From assembly GCA_963795775.1 (NCBI GenBank), contig CAWCJL010000002.1, positions 1 to 64,000 on the forward strand: a DNA stretch of 64,000 bases, in the 5' to 3' direction. The stretch comes from CAWCJL01 sp963795775 (GTDB taxonomy: Bacteria > Acidobacteriota > Terriglobia > Terriglobales > Acidobacteriaceae). The notes below the pieces were generated by a model. That model did not search any database and had not been told where the DNA came from. It worked only from the letters and a program-made list of their open reading frames with translations. This document shows positions 9,586 to 17,234 of this stretch, one piece after another (position 1 is the first letter of the stretch; each line of letters opens with the position of its first letter). The position numbers and the translations under genes are program-made.

Positions 9586-10275
9586 TTAGCGCTTGCGAGC
9601 GGGCGAGGGCTGCCCTCCACTCTTTTTCGCGGGCGTGCGAGCGGGGACATCTTCCTCATCCTCGTCTTCGTCATCCTCATCGTCTTCGAGATCGTCCAGA
9701 TCATCGTCGTCGAGATCGTCATCATCTTCATCTTCGAGGTCGTCCTCTTCGTCATCGCCCTCCAGATCGTCTTCGTCTTCGTCCTCATCGGCCTGCTCGG
9801 ACGCGGTCTTTAATAGCGGCTTGGACTGGTCCTCGATCTTCTTCGCGGTCTCCTTCTCTTCATTCAGATTTTCCGTGAGCAGCGCAACCACCTCTTTCTC
9901 CCCCAACTGACGGCCAATCGCAATGGCCGCGGTGTAGCCCGCAATTTCGTAGTGCTCCACGCGCAGCGCCGCACCCGCCAGGCTGATGTCCTTCAGCGCA
10001 CCCTGCGTATCGCTGTCCTGTAGCTGCTCGTTCGCCTCCTCCACCAGGCCTTCCATGCCATGGCACTGCTCGCCCGTAGGCTTGGCGTTCAAGTGACCGA
10101 ATGCCTGCTTCAGCCGCTCCACCTGTCCCTTGGTCTGCTCCAGGTGCTCAGTGAACAGGTCCTTCACCGGTTTGCTGGACGCGCCTTTCGCCATCTTCGG
10201 CAGTGCCTTCACGAGTTGATTTTCTGCGCTGTACAGATCGCGCAGCTCTTTCACAAACACTTCTTGCAAGCTCAT
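9586..10275 (-). CDS. DUF892 (YciE-type) ferritin-like protein with acidic tail
   Basis: 229-residue protein. The ATG at 10275 has a good ribosome site (GGAGGAATTCCCC before the ATG). The first ~150 residues match the DUF892/YciE family (MSLQEVFVKELRDLYSAENQ, ALPKMAKGASS, HLEQTKGQVERL, EHYEIAGYTAAIAIGRQLGE), a four-helix ferritin-like bundle; Glu/His residues of the metal site such as the YSAENQ and EHYE motifs are present. The family is linked to stress responses, but its reaction is not settled. Residues about 155-212 form a very acidic Asp/Glu-rich tail, followed by a basic Pro/Lys/Arg end (ARTPAKKSGG...PARKR). The tail is low complexity and unusual for the family; it may bind metal or basic partners (inference). 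Confidence 0.85.
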   Translation of the reverse strand: MSLQEVFVKELRDLYSAENQLVKALPKMAKGASSKPVKDLFTEHLEQTKGQVERLKQAFGHLNAKPTGEQCHGMEGLVEEANEQLQDSDTQGALKDISLAGAALRVEHYEIAGYTAAIAIGRQLGEKEVVALLTENLNEEKETAKKIEDQSKPLLKTASEQADEDEDEDDLEGDDEEDDLEDEDDDDLDDDDLDDLEDDEDDEDEDEEDVPARTPAKKSGGQPSPARKR

Positions 10276-10507
10276 GGGGAATTCCTCCAGCGGGTAAGAT
10301 GCAGCACTCCGCCGGCCTGTGGAGGGTATGTGCGTGACCGCATCGTAAAATCCGCGCCAGCATTTCGCTTTGAGTGAGCTCGCGCAGGCCGCGCGTGAGA
10401 ACCGACTTAGACGCGAGGAACGCAGTCTGCGCCGCGGCACGGTCGTGTTTTCCTGCCGCCACATCGCGCCATGCCTCCTCTCCTACACCGGCCCCTACAA
10501 TAGAGCG

Positions 10508-11164
10508 ATGGAGATCTCACCCGCGGATCGCGCGAAGCGCATCAAGCTCATCATTTTCGACGTGGACGGCGTTCTCACCGACGGCGGTATCTGGATCTTT
10601 CCCTCTCATCAGGCCGACACGCATACCTCCTCAGCCGACGCGAAGCAGATGGAAGGCCAGGGTGGATACGCGATCCACTCCTCCAGCATGATCGAAGCCA
10701 AGGGCTTCAATGCGCAGGATGGCAGCGGTATCTCGCTCGCCCGTATCGGTGGCATGAAGTGCGCCATCATCACCAAGCGGATCTCCGAAACGGTGGCCTT
10801 GCGCGCGCGCGATCTTCGACTGGAATACGTCTACATGGGCCAGGCGTTCAAAATGAAGGCAGTACGCGAGATCATGGCCAAGGAAGGCATCGGTCTTGAA
10901 GAGATTGCCTATGTTGGCGATGACGTGATCGACCTGCCAGTGATGCGCGAGGTGGGATTGTCCATCGCGGTGGCGAATGCGCGCCAGCAGGTGAAGGCGG
11001 CGGCGCATTACATCACCGCCAGCTCCGGCGGCCATGGCGCCGGCCGCGATGCGATCGACTTCATCCTCGAAGCCAAGGGCATACTCAACGACTGCATCGA
11101 GAAGTACATCGACGAGCGCAACCCTATTGCGAAATCCATGGACATCGGCCAGGGCAACGCCTAG
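10508..11164 (+). CDS. kdsC: KdsC-like HAD phosphatase (3-deoxy-D-manno-octulosonate 8-phosphate phosphatase)
   Basis: 218-residue HAD-superfamily hydrolase. Motif I is IIFDVDGVLTDGG (Asp18, Asp20), characteristic of the KdsC/YrbI subgroup; motif IV is YVGDDVIDLPVMREVGLSIAVANA, followed by the typical ASSGGHGAGRDAIDFIL ending. KdsC removes phosphate from KDO-8-phosphate in lipopolysaccharide core synthesis. The family is usually 170-190 residues; the excess here is an insertion of about 25 residues (FPSHQADTHTSSADAKQMEG region) between DGG and EAKGFN, where other members have a short turn. Motif II reads AIITKRIS rather than AIITGRxS. The ATG at 10508 was chosen because the domain begins there; upstream in-frame residues are not protein-like. 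Function is probable; no kds neighbour supports it. Confidence 0.75.
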   Translation: MEISPADRAKRIKLIIFDVDGVLTDGGIWIFPSHQADTHTSSADAKQMEGQGGYAIHSSSMIEAKGFNAQDGSGISLARIGGMKCAIITKRISETVALRARDLRLEYVYMGQAFKMKAVREIMAKEGIGLEEIAYVGDDVIDLPVMREVGLSIAVANARQQVKAAAHYITASSGGHGAGRDAIDFILEAKGILNDCIEKYIDERNPIAKSMDIGQGNA

Positions 11165-11198
11165 GCCCCCCTACCCGCACCGGCGAGTCGGTACAGGC

Positions 11199-12920
11199 TC
11201 AGCGCGTACGAAAGCGCGAGATGGCCACGTAAAACGTATTCGCGTCGGTTCCCGTTACCGGAGCGCTCAACTTCGCGTCATGCAGGTGCTGGTACCGGTA
11301 GCCCAGCGTCACTGCCTGCCTCCGCAGGTGAAAGAAATTGACGCCCACCCCCAGGTCTACCGTGTACAGCAGGTGCGATCCCTGGTCCGACAATGGCGGC
11401 GACAGAAAGTAGATCAGCCCGCCGTTGTTGCTGATAAACGGCTGCCAGCGATGCGTGGGCAGAAAGTCTAACTGGAATCCCTCCGGACTGAGTCCGCTGC
11501 CGTAGATCCGCTTGCGCGCCGTGTAGCGGTCTGGGGGCGGCACGACCGGCCGGTCCAGCATTGCCAGCGCCGTTATCTCCGGCGAGTAGCGCAAAGCCCA
11601 GCGCCGGTGCGGACTGATCAGGTAGGAGTAGCGGAGATCGATCGGCATGTACTTCGCGTCATTTGCATCGCCAAACAACTGCGTGCTCACAGGCGAAAAT
11701 CCCCACCAGGTGCCAAGCTCGTGCACGCCGCCGTATGGCGACCAGCCGTACTCGCGCTGCCCTGTCCCCCGCATCGCGCCTGCACCGCCGCCCGCGAGAT
11801 CCGGCTCCGGCTCCGGATCGCTCCAGAAGCTGGTCGCCTTCACCACGCGTGTGTCGCGATACCAGGGCGGACGAAAACGCAGGAAGTTGCCCGTGGCGCG
11901 CGTCGGATTCAGCAACTGGTACGCGATCAGCAGCAGCGGGTTACGGCTCATCCCCTCCAGCCGCGTGATCACGTGTTTGTCGAGCGCGTCTTCCGCGAGC
12001 GTCCAGCCAAAGCCGCCCACCGGTGTAGTCACCAGCTCCACCCATCCGGTCTCGTTGGTCAGCTTGCCTTTGTCGTAGTAAAAGTGATCGCCGTTGTGGC
12101 CGATGCTGGCTTCGCCGATCGGCCCCAGCTTCCACTGCAGGCTGTAAGCCGTGGTGAACGCCAGGGCGCGCAACCGGCTATGCCAGTACGGAGCCGTGTT
12201 GGACTGCACCAGCATCTTGCCGCGCGGATCGTTCTGCAGCCAGATGAAATCGGTGATCGAACCCATCACCGGGTGCCCAACATAGTCGTCCAGAAACGGG
12301 TTATCGTCTGACCATTTGTCCCAGCGCCAGTGGTCTACCGAGTCGATGTAGCGGTGCCACCACTTCCCGTGCGTGGTTTCCCAGCGGTACCAATAGCCGG
12401 TGTAGACGTTGCCGGCATTCTGGAAGGCCAGGTACGTGGTCGCCTCAATGGCCAGGTGACCCCACCGCTCGCCACAGCCTTTGCCGTGGTCCTCGCCCGG
12501 TGTGCACTCTTCTGATGTGGAGGCCGGCTGGGCGGCCCCGAGCGAACCCATTGCGCCCGCCGGACGGAGACCGTCCCCCGCAGCTTCTAAGCCGAGCGTT
12601 CCGATGCCGTCCCGCTTGCCGGAGAAGGACCACGCACTCGAAGACCAGCCCGCAGGAGACCAGCCACCAGACGACAACGCACCGTCCCATCCCGCCTGCT
12701 TCTCGATCGGTTCCGGCGCTTCTGGCAACTGCGCGTAAATCGCGGCTCGCTGCGTTGCGGCGGGCTGCCCTGCGCTTTCCGGCGCCTGCGCCAACGCCGC
12801 AGGTATGCACCCAGCAACGAGGGCCGAAAGCAACGAGGATGTCAGAAAAGCCCTACGGAACGCGGAAGGTCTGCGACCAGGCGCGGACCGTTTCCGCTGA
12901 AGCAGAGACAAAGACAGCAC
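11199..12920 (-). CDS. outer-membrane protein with DUF3943-like and PagL-like regions
   Basis: About 573 residues. The GTG at 12920 has GGGAG 7 bases upstream; a TTG at 12935 is also in frame. The N-terminus is a signal sequence ending ALVAGCIPAALA-QAP. A low-complexity Ser/Gly/Trp stretch (about 70-110) follows. The middle part (WRWDKWSDDNPFLDDYVGHP, VMGSITDFIWLQNDPRG) resembles DUF3943 outer-membrane proteins. The C-terminal ~130 residues resemble PagL-type lipid A 3-O-deacylases/acyloxyacyl hydrolases of acidobacteria (GLSPEGFQLDF, WQPFISNNGGLIYF, VTLGYRYQHLHDAKLS). PagL uses an H-x-S pair; here His545 is followed by Leu-His, so the serine is replaced by His547. It may therefore not be an active deacylase. 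It converges on kdsC, which ends 34 bases away. Confidence 0.6.
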   Translation of the reverse strand: MLSLSLLQRKRSAPGRRPSAFRRAFLTSSLLSALVAGCIPAALAQAPESAGQPAATQRAAIYAQLPEAPEPIEKQAGWDGALSSGGWSPAGWSSSAWSFSGKRDGIGTLGLEAAGDGLRPAGAMGSLGAAQPASTSEECTPGEDHGKGCGERWGHLAIEATTYLAFQNAGNVYTGYWYRWETTHGKWWHRYIDSVDHWRWDKWSDDNPFLDDYVGHPVMGSITDFIWLQNDPRGKMLVQSNTAPYWHSRLRALAFTTAYSLQWKLGPIGEASIGHNGDHFYYDKGKLTNETGWVELVTTPVGGFGWTLAEDALDKHVITRLEGMSRNPLLLIAYQLLNPTRATGNFLRFRPPWYRDTRVVKATSFWSDPEPEPDLAGGGAGAMRGTGQREYGWSPYGGVHELGTWWGFSPVSTQLFGDANDAKYMPIDLRYSYLISPHRRWALRYSPEITALAMLDRPVVPPPDRYTARKRIYGSGLSPEGFQLDFLPTHRWQPFISNNGGLIYFLSPPLSDQGSHLLYTVDLGVGVNFFHLRRQAVTLGYRYQHLHDAKLSAPVTGTDANTFYVAISRFRTR

Positions 12921-13029
12921 GCATTCTCCCAGCAACGAAAATCATACCGAGCTGACGATTTCGTACGTTCAGTCGCTCAGGACAATCCGTAACTATACCA
13001 GCCTGGAACGGGCCATGTCTCTGGGGCGC

Positions 13030-13452
13030 TTAGTTGGTCTTGGCGTACTGCATCAACTGCTTCGTGCTGCCGACTGCGGACGCTTCAAGCAGCCCGGAGT
13101 TGCCGCAGTTATTCACCACGAAGCCCGCTTCTTCCTTGTGCAGAAAGAGCAGGTACTGCTTGCCTACCTGCATCGGAAACTTCTCCGCGCTGTTTTCGCT
13201 GAAAATCTCGACCTCGCTCTGCCGGATCATCTTGCCGTGCAGAACGCGGTCCACGCGCAGCATATAGTTCACGCCATCCAGGTGCGTAGCGGCCTCGGGC
13301 ACGCTCTGTGCCGCCTCAACCGTTCCCACTAGCGTGGATCCGGCGCTGTGAACTTCGTCGCTGACCGAAAGCTGGGCTCCCTGGCACTGGCCAAAGGCAA
13401 CCGGAGCGGCGGTGGAGAGGACCAGGGCAAAAGCAAAGGCAAAGTGTTTCAT
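13030..13452 (-). CDS. small secreted protein, unknown function
   Basis: 140 residues, ATG at 13452. A signal peptide (MKHFAFAFALVLSTAAPVAFG-QC) precedes a small domain with lines such as VGTVEAAQSVPEA, YMLRVDRVLHGK, EVEIFSENSAEKFPMQVGKQYLLFL and NNCGNSGLL. The pattern of beta-strands with KxYLLFL and a terminal Cys-Gly-Asn-Ser-Gly resembles secreted tissue-inhibitor-of-metalloprotease-like (NTR/OB-fold) bacterial proteins, which often read G(K/E)xYLxFL...CSGT. That comparison is a hunch from pattern, not an identification. Two cysteines remain after cleavage (in QCQG and NNCGN), so one disulfide is possible. Confidence 0.6.
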   Translation of the reverse strand: MKHFAFAFALVLSTAAPVAFGQCQGAQLSVSDEVHSAGSTLVGTVEAAQSVPEAATHLDGVNYMLRVDRVLHGKMIRQSEVEIFSENSAEKFPMQVGKQYLLFLHKEEAGFVVNNCGNSGLLEASAVGSTKQLMQYAKTN

Positions 13453-13987
13453 TGTGTGGCTCCAATCAATTCTGGTGATGTTGGAACGCTGTATGAGGAG
13501 GATGATGGCACGTCCGCGGGCCTTCGCAATTAATTTATTGCCGCAAACGGTGCTCTTTTTGGTACCTCCGCGCACACCAATCCTTCGCAGCACGGTGACC
13601 CGCGTGACCAGCCTCACAATGCTCTGAGCCTCTCTCGGGGCTCTTCTGTGGCTCAGCAAGGCGCACGGAGCGCTCCAGCGTCTCGGAAAGAGCACCAGGC
13701 ACCCGGCGTGCCGAAACGCGCGCGCCGGCGATAATTTCCAGGGACGGCATGGTTGAAGTAACCTCGCCTCCAGAGGCAAAAACGGCTGCGAAATGCCTCG
13801 AAATCACGGCCTTTTGCTGCCAAAAAGTGCTCCTTTTGCACCCCTTCAGCGCTGCACGTTACGCCAGCGTATGCCGGAGGTCACACTTCTCGCGGCGCCC
13901 CCCGATGGTCGCCAGGCGCCCCTCTAACCATCGGCAGCCGCTACACTGGAGGGCGTCGTACGGAATGCCCTTCCCGGAGATCCCTGG
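13453..13987. other. 535-base gene-free stretch between divergent genes
   Basis: No convincing coding frame, tRNA or repeat is visible. Several open frames cross it but read as Arg/Ser/Pro-rich shadow translations without ribosome sites. It must hold the promoters of the small secreted protein (left) and the creatininase-family gene (right). An AT-rich patch near 13528-13560 (CAATTAATTTATTG) is the most promoter-like part. Confidence 0.5.
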
Positions 13988-14869
13988 ATGCATCGTTTTG
14001 TTCAACGGGCCTGCACTACCGCTGCCGCCCTGCTCGCCGCTGTTCCTTTCGCCTCTGCGCAAGCCAAACTGTCACCCCACTGGGAAGAGTTGACGGGGCC
14101 GGACTTTGTGCAGGCTATCCATCAATCGCAGGGCGTCTGCCTGTTGCCCTTCGGCATCATCGAAAAGCATGGGCCGCACCTGCCGCTGGGCAATGACCTG
14201 ATCAACGTGCGCTTTATTACGGACAAAGCCGCCCAGCAAAACTATGCGGTCATCTTTCCGCCGTACTACTTCGGACAGATTGCCGAAGCCCGGCACCAGC
14301 CGGGCACCGTTTCCTACAGCATGCATCTGCAGCTCGATCTGCTGCAGGAGACCACCGATGAGATGGCCAGAAACGGGTGCAAGAAGATCGTGATCGTGAA
14401 CGGCCACGGCGGCAACGAACACCTGCTTCCCTATTTTGCGCAGCAGCAGTTACAGACGCCCCATGACTACGTGGTGTACGTGTATTGGTGGGAGGCGGGC
14501 GGCAAGGACCGGCCGTACAAACCGGGCGGTCCGGACATGCATGCCGGGCAGGCGGAGACTTCGCACACCCTCATCGCCGCGCCGAACCTGGTGCACATGG
14601 ATCGCGCCGGACAGGAATCGGGCGCCGATGAAAAGCGGCTGCAGCTTCCTCCGGGACTCTACACCGGCATCTGGTGGTACGCCAGCTTTCCCAATCACTA
14701 CTCCGGAAATGGCGCGGAGGCGACGCAAGCGCTGGGCGAATACGATACAGCCGCAGAGACAAAAGCCATCGCGGACGTGATTGCGGCGGTGAAGGCCGAT
14801 ACCGAAGCGGCCAAGCTGCAAAAGCAGTTCTACGAGCAGGCGCAGCATCCGCTGGATACGCCGCAGTAG
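13988..14869 (+). CDS. creatininase-family amidohydrolase, secreted
   Basis: 293 residues beginning with a signal peptide (MHRFVQRACTTAAALLAAVPFASA-QA). The creatininase family fold is recognised by IIEKHGPHLPLGND (Glu59, His61, Asp70: metal ligands of the family) and by VNGHGGNEHL (His140). The ending PDMHAGQAETSHTL supplies the usual E-T-S motif. The family includes creatininase and enzymes opening cyclic amides such as formamidopyrimidine-like intermediates (ArfB) or processing peptide cofactors (MftE); the substrate here cannot be assigned. Export to the periplasm is less usual for the family but common among acidobacterial homologues, as far as I know. ATG at 13988 is the start that yields the intact signal peptide. 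Confidence 0.8.
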   Translation: MHRFVQRACTTAAALLAAVPFASAQAKLSPHWEELTGPDFVQAIHQSQGVCLLPFGIIEKHGPHLPLGNDLINVRFITDKAAQQNYAVIFPPYYFGQIAEARHQPGTVSYSMHLQLDLLQETTDEMARNGCKKIVIVNGHGGNEHLLPYFAQQQLQTPHDYVVYVYWWEAGGKDRPYKPGGPDMHAGQAETSHTLIAAPNLVHMDRAGQESGADEKRLQLPPGLYTGIWWYASFPNHYSGNGAEATQALGEYDTAAETKAIADVIAAVKADTEAAKLQKQFYEQAQHPLDTPQ

Positions 14870-14898
14870 CGTACCCGGCGCAGGGCCCACCCCATCGC

Positions 14899-16104
14899 TT
14901 AGGAGGTGGGCCGCTCGGGCTCGGGCAGCACCGCGCAGAAGTCGCGCAGAAAGCGCTCCGTGTAGGTGTCGAGCAAAGTGGCGATGCGGGCCGGATCGGG
15001 CGAACGCACCACTACCCCGGCGTGATGGTGCTTGCGGATGCGGTAGGCCACTTCGGGATCGTTGTAAGCAGAGGTGTCAGGGTTCGCCTGCTGCGAAAGA
15101 CACAGCACGCTGCCCGCGTAATCCTGGCGCAACGGGGGCAGCGTGTAGGGCTCCCCGCGCACGGCGGCGACCTCGATGCGCGCCCACTCCACCCAGGGAT
15201 TGATACCGAGGCTGTTCTCTATCACCTCAGCGATATAGGCTCCGCCCACGCGCGCCGCCGCTTCCAGGAAATAGATCTCCCCGTCTTCGTCGCGCTGGAT
15301 ATATTCGGTGTGGGTGACGCCCCGGTCGAGGCCGAAAGCGCGGACGATTTCGCTATGCATCGCGGTCAGTTGTGCTGTGAGCGGCGCATCGCGCTCCAGC
15401 GAGCGGGTGGTGAACACGCCGCCGCCCTGCGTCAACTGCATGGGCGGCTTGCCGTAGCCGTGCACCGCGGCCAGCAGCACCTCGCCATTGCTCACGATGC
15501 CGTCCACATGGAACACCCGGCCGGGCACAAAGCGTTCCAACACGTGAAAGCTCTGCCGGTCGCCCAGGTGGTCGAGCGTCCGCCAAAGGTCTTCGGGATG
15601 GTGCAGCTTCTTGATGCCGACGGAGGAGGCCTGCGTGCGCGGCTTGAGCACCCAGGGCGCGGGCACCTCTGCCATCCACGCGCGGAGGTCGTCGTAGTTA
15701 AAGACCCCGCTAAACTCCGGAACGCGAATGCCTGCGCGCTGCGCGGCGACGCGCATGGCCAGCTTGTCGCGGAAGAGGTGCGTGGCGCTAATTCCCATGC
15801 CGGGAAGCTGCATGTGCTCCCGGAGGGTCGCGACGGTCTCCATGTCGAACTCATCAAGCGCGACGATCGCGTCGTAGTGCCGTCCACGCGTCATCCAGGC
15901 GACGGTATGGATGATCTGCTGCGGCGTGAGCGCCGGGGGCATGGTGCGGAATTCCGTCAGGATGTCGAACGGCCAGTCAGCGTTGTGCAGCCGCTCTTCC
16001 GTAAGCAGGGTGACTTCGCAGCCCAGGCGGGCGCATTCGCGCAGAAACGCCTGGCCCTTTTCAAAGGTGGTGATGCAGAGGATCCCAGGGGGTCGCGTGG
16101 CCAT
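14899..16104 (-). CDS. ATP-grasp domain carboxylate-amine ligase-like protein
   Basis: 401 residues, cytosolic. An N-terminal pre-ATP-grasp region (ILCITTFEKGQAFLRECARLGCEVTLLT) is followed by the ATP-grasp fold: APWVLKPRTQASSVGIKKLH carries the nucleotide-binding Lys and the flexible loop, FVPGRVFHVDGIVSNGEV the hinge, and EDGEIYFLEAAARVGGAYIAEVI the metal-binding Glu and Arg/Asn-type end. The layout is like carbamoyl-phosphate-synthase-large-subunit-like or BL00235/CARNS1-like ligases that join a carboxylate to an amine. Substrate unknown. It converges with the creatininase-family gene (30 bases apart) and is followed on the same strand by the YihY gene further upstream, with no clear operon partner. 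Confidence 0.75.
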   Translation of the reverse strand: MATRPPGILCITTFEKGQAFLRECARLGCEVTLLTEERLHNADWPFDILTEFRTMPPALTPQQIIHTVAWMTRGRHYDAIVALDEFDMETVATLREHMQLPGMGISATHLFRDKLAMRVAAQRAGIRVPEFSGVFNYDDLRAWMAEVPAPWVLKPRTQASSVGIKKLHHPEDLWRTLDHLGDRQSFHVLERFVPGRVFHVDGIVSNGEVLLAAVHGYGKPPMQLTQGGGVFTTRSLERDAPLTAQLTAMHSEIVRAFGLDRGVTHTEYIQRDEDGEIYFLEAAARVGGAYIAEVIENSLGINPWVEWARIEVAAVRGEPYTLPPLRQDYAGSVLCLSQQANPDTSAYNDPEVAYRIRKHHHAGVVVRSPDPARIATLLDTYTERFLRDFCAVLPEPERPTS

Positions 16105-16182
16105 GTGGGTCAGTCTAACTCCACTGTCAACGGCCCGGGTGTCAACGGCCCGTGCCGTGCATGGGCGCAGGTGCCGCCAGTC

Positions 16183-17160
16183 TCAGGTCCCGGTCGGCAT
16201 GGCAGTGTGGACTGCTGAAGGCGGCGGGGCTGCCGCGTTTTCCGCGGCGGCTCGTTTCTCCGGCGTCAGCATGCCTTCAATACTGCTGTTCACGGCCGCT
16301 CCCACCAGCAGCATCAGGCCGCTGACGTAGAACCAGGTGAGCAGAATGATGACTGCGCCCAGCGAGCCGTAGGTCGCCGAATACGTATTGAAGAAGTGGA
16401 GATAGATACGAAAGGCGGCCGATGCCACAATCCATCCGACGATGCCGACGACGGCTCCCGGGGTAATCCACTGCCAGCGGCCCTCTTTCACGTCCGGCGC
16501 CCAGTAATAGGTCATGGCGAAGAGCAGCGCCAGCAGTGCGAAGGTGGCCGGCCATACGGCGATGCGGATAATGATCGCGAGGGGCAGAGTGATGTGGAAG
16601 AAGCCGATGGCGGCGTTGGCATAGAACAGCACACCGGTGCTGATGAACAAAATGACCGCGGCGACCAGGGTAAGGGTGACGGCAACGAGGTACTGCTTCC
16701 AGAGGGGCCGCGTCTCTCGCGCGCGGTACACGGCGTTCAGCGTGTCCTCGATGGCGGTCATACCCGTGGTGGCAGACCAGAGGGCAAAGATCGCTCCGAA
16801 GATCAGCTTGCCGGCGCCGCTGGCCCTGGTGGTTTCGTGGAAGGCAGTCAGGAGAGTCTGAAAGGCGGCCGGCGGCAGCAGCCGGCTGAGGTTGGCTAGA
16901 AGGTTCTCAATCGCAGACGAGCCGGCTTTTCCCATCAGTCCCAGCACGGACGAGAAAAACACCAGCCCGGGAAAGATGGCGAAGAAAAAGTAATACGCAA
17001 GCTGGGCGGAGCGGCCGAAGACGTCCTGGTCAGTTACCGTATGCCAGACCTTGGAGCCCAGCTCGCGGTAGGAGACCTTCTTGAGCGCCCAAAGCGAAAT
17101 CGCCTGCTTGCCAAAGCGGGCCGCGTCACGCAGGAGCTTCTGTTCAATTCCTTGTTTCAT
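16183..17160 (-). CDS. YihY/BrkB-family inner-membrane protein
   Basis: 325 residues with six predicted transmembrane helices. Family landmarks are QLAYYFFFAIFPGLVFFSSVLGL after the first cytosolic helix, ALWSATTGMTAIEDTLNAVYR, YYWAPDVKEGRWQWITPGAVVG and YGSLGAVIILLTWFYVSGLMLLVGAAVNS. These match the YihY/virulence factor BrkB family, whose role is uncertain; it is often misannotated as RNase BN. A short Ala/Pro-rich tail follows the last helix. It is transcribed away from hemE; the 74-base gap between them must hold both promoters. Confidence 0.85.
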   Translation of the reverse strand: MKQGIEQKLLRDAARFGKQAISLWALKKVSYRELGSKVWHTVTDQDVFGRSAQLAYYFFFAIFPGLVFFSSVLGLMGKAGSSAIENLLANLSRLLPPAAFQTLLTAFHETTRASGAGKLIFGAIFALWSATTGMTAIEDTLNAVYRARETRPLWKQYLVAVTLTLVAAVILFISTGVLFYANAAIGFFHITLPLAIIIRIAVWPATFALLALLFAMTYYWAPDVKEGRWQWITPGAVVGIVGWIVASAAFRIYLHFFNTYSATYGSLGAVIILLTWFYVSGLMLLVGAAVNSSIEGMLTPEKRAAAENAAAPPPSAVHTAMPTGT

Positions 17161-17234
17161 TGTTTGCTATTCCGGACAGTGAAGTTTGATGCAGCTACAC
17201 CGGCCGTGGTCAGACCCGGAATCGGTTCCAGCGA
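17161..17234. promoter_or_regulatory. divergent promoter gap, YihY gene / hemE
   Basis: Only 74 bases separate the divergent YihY-family and hemE frames (more if hemE starts later). No perfect -35/-10 pair stands out, but it must hold both start sites unless hemE begins further downstream. Confidence 0.3.

Noticed and set aside
9650..9790. Apparent simple-sequence repeat (TCATCCTCGTC-like)
   Set aside because: It is the coding sequence of the Asp/Glu tail of the DUF892 protein, not an intergenic repeat or CRISPR.
14674..16218. Long plus-strand open frame opposite the ATP-grasp gene
   Set aside because: The minus-strand frame has clear ATP-grasp motifs; this one reads as Arg/Gly/His-rich noise.
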